Shown piece after piece: positions 58,175 to 64,000 of a stretch of DNA of 64,000 bases. Every line of letters starts with the position of its first letter. Positions within the stretch are counted from its first letter, which is position 1. Source of the DNA: Acinetobacter sp. Ac_5812. GTDB taxonomy: Bacteria > Pseudomonadota > Gammaproteobacteria > Pseudomonadales > Moraxellaceae. The DNA lies in the NCBI RefSeq assembly GCF_013072695.1, contig NZ_LXUK01000005.1:307609-371608 (forward strand). The letters run 5' to 3'. A program made the position numbers and the translations under genes. Below the pieces are notes generated by a model. It did not search any database and was not told where the DNA came from. It was given only the letters and a program-made list of their open reading frames with translations.

Positions 58175-59068
58175 ATGCGTTGGAAAGGTCGTCGAGTCAG
58201 TACCAATGTTGAAGACCGTCGCGGTGGTGGCGGTGCGAAAGCAGGTGGAATTAGTATTATCGGTTTAGTGGTGGCCTTTGTGGCTTGGAAATTTTTTGGG
58301 GTTGACCCTCAGCAAGCTTATCAAGCAACTCAAGCAGTCACCAATGCTCAGTCTTCACAGCAAGGCAGTGCACCGCAAAGCTTAACACCTGATCAAAAAG
58401 AGGCCAGTGATTTTGTTGGAACTGTGTTGGCAGATACAGAAGATACGTGGACACCAATCTTTCAGCAGCTGGGGATGGCTTACAAGCCGCCACGGCTTGT
58501 ATTATTCAGTGGTGTGGTTCGTTCAGGTTGTGGTACCGCACAGGCTGCGATGGGACCTTTTTACTGTCCTGCTGATCAGAAAGTTTATATTGATACCTCA
58601 TTCTTTAAAGAGATGCGCCAGCAAATGGGTATTTCTGGAGAACAAAACCAAACCGAACTTTCTCGTCAAGATCAGGCAGGGGATTTTGCTCAGGCTTATG
58701 TAATTGCGCATGAAGTTGGACACCATATTCAGAACCTATTAGGTATTTCAGGTCAGGTGCAACAAGCACGTGCACAGGCGAGTCAAGCACAAGGCAATCA
58801 ACTCTCTGTACGCTTAGAATTACAGGCAGATTGCTTTGCAGGCATTTGGGCACATCAGAATCAAAAACGTACGCAATTCCTTGAACAAGGCGATATTGAA
58901 GAAGCAATGGATGCAGCCGAAAAAATTGGTGATGACTACTTACAACGCCGTGCGACTGGACAAGTTGTGCCAGATAGTTTTACTCATGGTACCAGTGAAC
59001 AGCGGATGCAGTGGTTCCAGATCGGTTTGAAATCGGGTGATGTGAATCAGTGTAATACTTTTAAGTAG
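58175..59068 (+). CDS. Neutral zinc metallopeptidase (YpfJ-like)
   Basis: A 297-aa protein of the YpfJ/zinc_peptidase family. It has a cytoplasmic basic start (MRWKGRRVSTNVEDRRGGGG), one TM helix (about 28-47) and a Gln/Ala-rich linker. The catalytic HExxH is in IAHEVGHHIQNLLG, with a later Glu in ELQADCFAGIWAH. Probably membrane-anchored with the active domain in the periplasm. ATG 58175 with GTGAGGT upstream is chosen over an open frame that overlaps the DUF808 gene. Confidence 0.92.
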   Translation: MRWKGRRVSTNVEDRRGGGGAKAGGISIIGLVVAFVAWKFFGVDPQQAYQATQAVTNAQSSQQGSAPQSLTPDQKEASDFVGTVLADTEDTWTPIFQQLGMAYKPPRLVLFSGVVRSGCGTAQAAMGPFYCPADQKVYIDTSFFKEMRQQMGISGEQNQTELSRQDQAGDFAQAYVIAHEVGHHIQNLLGISGQVQQARAQASQAQGNQLSVRLELQADCFAGIWAHQNQKRTQFLEQGDIEEAMDAAEKIGDDYLQRRATGQVVPDSFTHGTSEQRMQWFQIGLKSGDVNQCNTFK

Positions 59069-59076
59069 GGTGAAAA

Positions 59077-59100
59077 AAGGAGCTTTGCTCCTTGATTTTT
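59077..59100 (+). terminator. Terminator after the metallopeptidase gene
   Basis: AAGGAGC / GCTCCTT stem with a TTT loop followed by GATTTTT. Confidence 0.75.
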
Positions 59101-59348
59101 ATACGGAAGATATACGAATCAGAAGAAGAATTAACGTAAAATAATAACGTCTATGCTGAATTGAGGATGACTGGTTTATTGTTGTGCTTAAACCATTTGT
59201 TAATAAAAACTAAATAATAAGATGAATGAATTACAACATAGGCCATCGTTCTTTATTCAATCGCAGAATCTTAAATTTTATGATTTATTGAAGTTTTAAA
59301 ATTTAAATAGCATCTATGTCATTAAAATTGAATAAATAAAGAGGTCGT

Positions 59349-60848
59349 ATGGGTAACTTTTTTCTTTTACAAGCATTGACGGTTGTTTTTGCCTTATCCA
59401 TTGCGACAACCATTTTTAATAAACGAATATTGGGTTTTCCTCAGGCGATTGGCGTTCCTATTGTTTCAGCTATTTTTGTCTTTATCTTACAGTGGGGGGC
59501 AAGTCTATTAAATGGTAATCAGTTTATTACGATCAATATTCATAATATTGAAGCAGCTGTAAGAAGTATTGATTTTTATGATTTTCTAATTAATGGTGTG
59601 ATTTGTTTCATATTGACCTCATCAGCACTCAAATTTAAAATTTCAGATTTAAGGAATCATTGGAAGCCAATTAGTATTTTAGCCACGATTGCACTGGTGT
59701 TATGTGCAGGATTTTATGCAGGTTTATTATACTTATTTCAATGGTTGGTTGGTTATCCTGTCCCAATTGGTGTTTTACTCTTATTAGGTGCGGCTCTTGG
59801 TGCAACAGATCCAATTGGCGTTAAAGGCGTGCTCAGTTCTATTCGGGCACCGCATCATCTTATTGTTAAGTTGGAGGGTGAGTCATTATTTAATGATGCA
59901 ATGTGTATTGCCTTATTTATGACGCTTTTAAAGGTTTTACAAGGAGAGCATTTTTCATTATTGGCAACAGTTGAAACCTTATTATATGAAATCTTCGTTG
60001 CAGTAATTATCGGTTTTGCATTTGGTTTTGCGATCTTACGTTTACTCCGTGGTAAACATGAGATGGAATCTCTGATTTTAACTACCGCCTTACTTGCCAG
60101 TGGCTCATATCTAGTGGCTTTATTTGCACATGCCTCTGCACCAATTGCCTGCGTGATTGGCGGACTGATCGTTGGAAATAAATGGCAGGAAATTCGTGAG
60201 CAACGAGAAATCCGTGAGGTCAATCATTTTTGGCATACGGTTGAGGGGATTATTAACTCTTTCCTATTCACTTTGATCGGTTTAGAGCTGTTTATTCTTG
60301 ATTTAAGTGCCAATTTGATTATTGGCGGCATCATTGCCTTTATTATTCTACATTTATCACGCTTTGCTGCGAACTTTGCAGCTTTTGCCTTATTTCCATC
60401 ATTCCGTAATAAAAGCTATAACGGTAGTTTAGCGATACTCTCATGGGGCGGTGTGCGTGGGGGAATTTCATTGGCATTGATCCTTGCGGTGGCGAATATT
60501 CCTGAATTAAGTCAGTACAGTAGCATCCTAATTGGTTATACCTTTATTAGTGTATTGCTGTCCGGCGTAGTCTGTGGTTTAGGCTTACCTGCTGTGATGA
60601 ATGCGTTTTATTACAACCCGAGTGAAGAGACCCAAGGATTGAAAGGCTTCTATCAACGTCTGTGTAATAAGATGAATCGCCGTGGTTTTAAATATATTGT
60701 AGGTGAGGATAGTCAGGGGCGTGAAACGATTACTATTTTTAATCCTGAGATTTTATTGGACCAGAAAACTGAAGACGGTGTAGCAACCATGCATCATCCA
60801 AATAAGAGAGAAGAAGTTAAGCGATTAGAGAATCCTGAGAATTTTTAA
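59349..60848 (+). CDS. CPA1-type Na+/H+ antiporter (NhaP-like)
   Basis: A 499-aa inner-membrane cation:proton antiporter with about 12 TM helices and a cytoplasmic tail (about 425-499). Conserved ion-site segments are LGATDPIGVKGVLSSI and EGESLFNDAMCIALF (the ND motif), with SWGGVRGGISLALILA in the TM10-11 region. It exchanges Na+ (or K+) for H+ to manage pH and salt. GAGGTC precedes the ATG; it is a single-gene unit with a terminator. Confidence 0.93.
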   Translation: MGNFFLLQALTVVFALSIATTIFNKRILGFPQAIGVPIVSAIFVFILQWGASLLNGNQFITINIHNIEAAVRSIDFYDFLINGVICFILTSSALKFKISDLRNHWKPISILATIALVLCAGFYAGLLYLFQWLVGYPVPIGVLLLLGAALGATDPIGVKGVLSSIRAPHHLIVKLEGESLFNDAMCIALFMTLLKVLQGEHFSLLATVETLLYEIFVAVIIGFAFGFAILRLLRGKHEMESLILTTALLASGSYLVALFAHASAPIACVIGGLIVGNKWQEIREQREIREVNHFWHTVEGIINSFLFTLIGLELFILDLSANLIIGGIIAFIILHLSRFAANFAAFALFPSFRNKSYNGSLAILSWGGVRGGISLALILAVANIPELSQYSSILIGYTFISVLLSGVVCGLGLPAVMNAFYYNPSEETQGLKGFYQRLCNKMNRRGFKYIVGEDSQGRETITIFNPEILLDQKTEDGVATMHHPNKREEVKRLENPENF

Positions 60849-61303
60849 TTGCATATTTTTGTTTTTTGTTAAAAAAGCCTTTTTAGAAAAGGCTTTTTTG
60901 TTTTATGTCTAAAATATATTTAAGTGTCTTTTAAGAATTTTTTAAATATTATTTATATTAATTTTATTTTGATAATATATTTTAATAGTCTTTTAACTAT
61001 TATTTAAATACCTTTTTGGAATTTAAATGTTTTTTTGCTCTATTTGTTTAAAAGTGTAATTTTAATTTTAGTTTGGAAAAGTTTTATTATTTTATTTTCT
61101 TTTTAATCAGTATTTTATGCATTTGTTAAGAAGTGTTTCAATGTTATTTTACTTTTTTATTTTGTGAGCTATTTAACATTTATTTGGTTTGATTTAAAGT
61201 GGTGCTGTGAACTCTATCACTTAGAAACAATAATTTAAACTTAAGTTAATAATGTCATTAAGAATTGATTAAATATTAAAAATTTATAATGAGGAATATA
61301 ACC
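60849..61303. other. AT-rich leader upstream of the adhesin gene
   Basis: After the antiporter terminator (60871-60899) this stretch is very AT-rich and contains no gene. It presumably holds the adhesin promoter and a long leader; no convincing -35/-10 pair can be chosen among many AT matches. GAGGAAT before the ATG at 61304 is the ribosome-binding site. Confidence 0.5.
60871..60899 (+). terminator. Terminator after the antiporter gene
   Basis: AAAAAAGCCTTTT / AAAAGGCTTTTTT, a 13-bp stem with a TAG loop. Confidence 0.88.
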
Positions 61304-64000
61304 ATGTCTCAAATACAAATTATTTCCAAGGAAAGTCATCAAACCCTTGTAAATACGACGGGAAAAACAGCCACATTACCCTCTGAACCTTCAGTTGTAT
61401 TAATTAAGGTCTCTGCAAGTGATATTTCAGTTGTTAAGAGAGATGGTGTAAATGCAGTTGTAGTATTAAAAAATGGCGAAACAATCGTTATTCATAATTT
61501 CTTTAATAATAGTGAGGTAGCAGATAACAGCCTTGTACTGCAGGGTGATGATAATCAATTAGTCTGGGCGCACTTTAAGGATATGGAAAGTGATGCGGAC
61601 GCTGATGCCGATGCGGACGCAGATGCAGATGCTGACTCGGATGATGATGATCATGAAGGGGCTGTTTTTTTAGAAGAAACACCAGCGGTAGTACCCGAAG
61701 CGGCGGCGGCACCTGTTGAAGCAGCAACATTACAGCCAATTCAGGCAGTAGAACCATTACTTTATGCAGGTGAAGCATCGAGTGGTTTTAGTCCATGGTT
61801 GTGGGCTTTACCTGTACTTGCGATTGGCGGGATAGCCGCAGCAGCAAGTGGCGGCGGTGGAGGTGGGGGCAATAACGACAACAATACAGATACCACACCA
61901 CCAAATACGGATGGCGTAAAATTTAATATTGATCCAGTCACTGCAGACAATGTTTTGAATGCGGCAGAATCATCAGGCAATGTAACCTTAACTGGAACCT
62001 TGACAGGCGTGCCAGCAGATGCTGCGACCACTGTAGTGACAGTTGTAGTCAATGGTGTGAGCTATACAGCAACAGTCAATTCAGCGAATGGTACGTGGAG
62101 TGTGAGTGTACCAGGCAGCGGTTTACTGGCAGATGGTGATAAAACGATTGATGCGAATGTTAAGTTCACCGATGCAGCAGGCAACAGCAGCACTGTAACA
62201 GATACTCAAACGTATACTGTTGATACAACTGCACCAAATGCACCGGTGCTTGATCCAATCAATGCGACCGACCCAATCAGTGGTACAGCAGAACCAGGTT
62301 CGACAGTTACTGTGACCTTCCCAGATGGTAGTACAGTTCAGGTTCCAACAGATCCAACGACTGGGGTATGGACTACACCAAATCCAGGCAGTTTACCAAA
62401 TGGTGGTACAGTCACTGCGGTTGCGACAGATCCAGCGGGTAATCCATCGGTACCTGGTACAGAAGTTATTGATACAGTCGGCCCAGATGTTTCAGGTACA
62501 ACACTAAACATAGACCCTGTGACTGCAGATAACGTCATCAATGCGGCAGAATCAGCGGGCAATGTAACCTTAACTGGAACCTTGACAGGTGTGCCAGCAG
62601 ATGCTGCGACCACTGTAGTGACCGTTGTAGTCAATGGTGTGACCTATACAGCAACAGTCAATTCAGCGAATGGTACTTGGAGTGTGAGTGTACCAGGTAG
62701 TGGTTTATTGGCAGATGGCGATAAAACGATTGATGCGAATGTTAAGTTCACAGATGCAGCTGGCAACAGCAGCACTGTAACAGATACCCAAACGTATACC
62801 GTTGATACAACTGCACCAAATGCACCAGAGCTTAATCCAATCAATGGCACAGATCCAATTACAGGGACCGCAGAACCAGGTTCGACGGTTACTGTGACCT
62901 TCCCAGATGGTAGTACGGTTCAGGTTCCAACAGATCCAACCACAGGGGTATGGACCACACCAAATCCAGGCAATTTACCGAATGGTGGTACAGTCACTGC
63001 GGTTGCGACAGATCCAGCGGGTAATCCATCAGTACCTGGTACTGAAGTTATTGATACAGTTGGCCCAGATGTTTCAGGTACAACACTAAACATAGACCCT
63101 GTGACTGCAGATAACGTCATCAATGCGGCAGAATCATCAGGCAATGTAATCTTAACTGGAACCTTGACAGGTGTGCCAGCAGATGCCGCGACCACTGTCG
63201 TAACCGTTGTTGTGAATGGTGTGACCTATACAGCAACAGTCAATTCAGCGAATGGTACTTGGAGTGTGAGTGTACTAGGTGGTGGTTTACTGGCAGATGG
63301 TGATAAAACCATTGATGCAACAGTCACGTTCACCGATGCAGCAGGCAACAGCAGCACTGTAACAGATACTCAAACGTATACTGTTGATACAACTGCACCA
63401 AATGCACCGGTGCTTGATCCAATCAATGCGACCGATCCAATTACAGGTACGGCAGAACCTGGTTCGACAGTGACAGTCACCTTCCCAGATGGTAGTACGG
63501 TTCAGGTTCCAACAGATCCAACCACAGGGGGGTGGACCACACCAAATCCAGGCAATTTACCGAATGGCAGTACAGTAACAGCTGTAGCAACAGACCCAGC
63601 AGGTAATCCATCTGCACCAGGCACAGAAACAGTTGATACAGTTGGCCCAGATGTTTCAGGTACAACACTAAACATAGACCCTGTGACTGCAGATAACGTC
63701 ATCAATGCGGCAGAATCAACGGGCAATGTAACATTAACTGGAACCTTGACAGGTGTGCCAGCGGATGCGGCGACCACAGTGGTTACCTTGTTGATCAATG
63801 GTGTGACTTATACTGCGACAGTAGATGCAGCAGCAGGCACGTGGAGTGCAGTGGTTGCAGGCAGTGACTTGTTGGCAGATGGTGATAAAACCATTGATGC
63901 AACAGTCACGTTCACCGATGCAGCAGGCAACAGCAGCACTGTAACAGATACTCAAACGTATACTGTTGATACAACTGCACCAAATGCACCGGTGCTTGAT
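61304..64000 (+). CDS. Bap-like giant surface adhesin (5' part, runs off the window)
   Basis: An open frame of 899 codons with no stop before the window end. The N terminus (1-95) resembles the BapA prefix domain ([30 protein letters not shown]). Then come an Asp-Ala dipeptide run (96-111), an Ala/Pro-rich stretch, a hydrophobic segment (163-182) and a seven-Gly linker. From about residue 205 tandem Ig-like domains begin, each pair spanning 194 aa. Domains contain [34 protein letters not shown] and [20 protein letters not shown]. Members are secreted by type I systems and hold biofilms together; this is inferred from the family. Confidence 0.92.
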   Translation, partial: MSQIQIISKESHQTLVNTTGKTATLPSEPSVVLIKVSASDISVVKRDGVNAVVVLKNGETIVIHNFFNNSEVADNSLVLQGDDNQLVWAHFKDMESDADADADADADADADSDDDDHEGAVFLEETPAVVPEAAAAPVEAATLQPIQAVEPLLYAGEASSGFSPWLWALPVLAIGGIAAAASGGGGGGGNNDNNTDTTPPNTDGVKFNIDPVTADNVLNAAESSGNVTLTGTLTGVPADAATTVVTVVVNGVSYTATVNSANGTWSVSVPGSGLLADGDKTIDANVKFTDAAGNSSTVTDTQTYTVDTTAPNAPVLDPINATDPISGTAEPGSTVTVTFPDGSTVQVPTDPTTGVWTTPNPGSLPNGGTVTAVATDPAGNPSVPGTEVIDTVGPDVSGTTLNIDPVTADNVINAAESAGNVTLTGTLTGVPADAATTVVTVVVNGVTYTATVNSANGTWSVSVPGSGLLADGDKTIDANVKFTDAAGNSSTVTDTQTYTVDTTAPNAPELNPINGTDPITGTAEPGSTVTVTFPDGSTVQVPTDPTTGVWTTPNPGNLPNGGTVTAVATDPAGNPSVPGTEVIDTVGPDVSGTTLNIDPVTADNVINAAESSGNVILTGTLTGVPADAATTVVTVVVNGVTYTATVNSANGTWSVSVLGGGLLADGDKTIDATVTFTDAAGNSSTVTDTQTYTVDTTAPNAPVLDPINATDPITGTAEPGSTVTVTFPDGSTVQVPTDPTTGGWTTPNPGNLPNGSTVTAVATDPAGNPSAPGTETVDTVGPDVSGTTLNIDPVTADNVINAAESTGNVTLTGTLTGVPADAATTVVTLLINGVTYTATVDAAAGTWSAVVAGSDLLADGDKTIDATVTFTDAAGNSSTVTDTQTYTVDTTAPNAPVLD
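61592..61654 (+). repeat. GATGCN microsatellite-like tract
   Basis: Hexanucleotide-like repeats of GATGCN/GACGCN encode alternating Asp-Ala and then Asp-rich residues. Slippage here would change the length in frame (6-nt units), so it would vary the linker without breaking the gene. Confidence 0.75.
61919..64000 (+). repeat. 582-bp tandem repeats in the adhesin gene
   Basis: Near-identical units start at about 61919, 62501, 63083 and 63665 (period 582 bp, 194 codons, two Ig-like domains each). Units 2-4 share long identical blocks; unit 1 is more diverged at its start. The array continues beyond the window. Such arrays are prone to recombination and to assembly collapse. Confidence 0.92.

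Noticed and set aside
61762..63955. Series of minus-strand frames opposite the adhesin ([17 protein letters not shown] repeats)
   Set aside because: Mirror images of the tandem repeats; their repetition only reflects the sense-strand array.

Overview
The window looks like an Acinetobacter (Moraxellaceae) chromosome. This rests on protein character and layout: rplU-rpmA, a gltA / sdhCDAB-sucAB-lpdA-sucCD cluster, rpoD with a long acidic insert, a DKNYY membrane protein, a flotillin/YqiJ pair and the start of a giant Bap-like adhesin, all in AT-rich DNA. No species is claimed.

Layout. 1-23000 is ordinary housekeeping and accessory metabolism: L21/L27, pirin, lolA, a lipoprotein, serS, cysG, trmL, an HxlR regulator divergent from a flavodoxin-like quinone oxidoreductase, a permease, an iron-dependent alcohol dehydrogenase with an SCP2-like partner, lipB/ybeD, rpoD, small conserved proteins, LysE/LysR, DedA, trhO, a DUF1289 protein and a DKNYY protein. 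23119-37172 is the TCA block: gltA on the minus strand, then sdhCDAB, sucAB-lpdA and sucCD on the plus strand. A Tat-exported PhoD-like phosphatase follows on the minus strand.

40430-54532 is a 14.1-kb genomic island. It splits a flotillin-family gene: the N-terminal part lies at 54533-54934 and the C-terminal part at 39112-40429. The ends carry related terminal inverted repeats and are flanked by a 7-bp direct repeat (TTTACCT). Joining the flanks with one repeat copy restores a single 570-codon reading frame. The island starts with a recombination module: a canonical tyrosine recombinase, a diverged one lacking several catalytic residues, a second canonical one, and a small coiled-coil protein. 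Next come an XRE regulator, a divergent unknown gene and small ORFs. Its cargo is defence. There is a type II CBASS locus (CapV patatin phospholipase, Cap2 E2-E1, DncV-like CD-NTase, Cap3 JAMM protease). Convergent with it is a two-gene operon pairing a 156-aa protein resembling a diadenylate cyclase (DAC) domain with a 220-aa protein that has two membrane helices and a Cap15-like (2TM-beta) sensor domain.

That last pair is the most interesting item. Its architecture is parallel to Panoptes, where a small cyclase (mCpol) keeps a 2TM-beta effector silent until phage nucleotide sponges remove the signal. Here the cyclase-like partner appears to be of the DAC fold instead. It sits tail to tail, with an 8-nt overlap, against a CBASS operon whose second messenger such sponges would target. 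The identification comes from motif reading only.

54969-61000 returns to core genes: yqiJ, trpS, a DUF808 protein, a zinc metallopeptidase and a Na+/H+ antiporter. From 61304 to the window end runs the 5' part of a large Bap-like adhesin with 582-bp tandem repeats.
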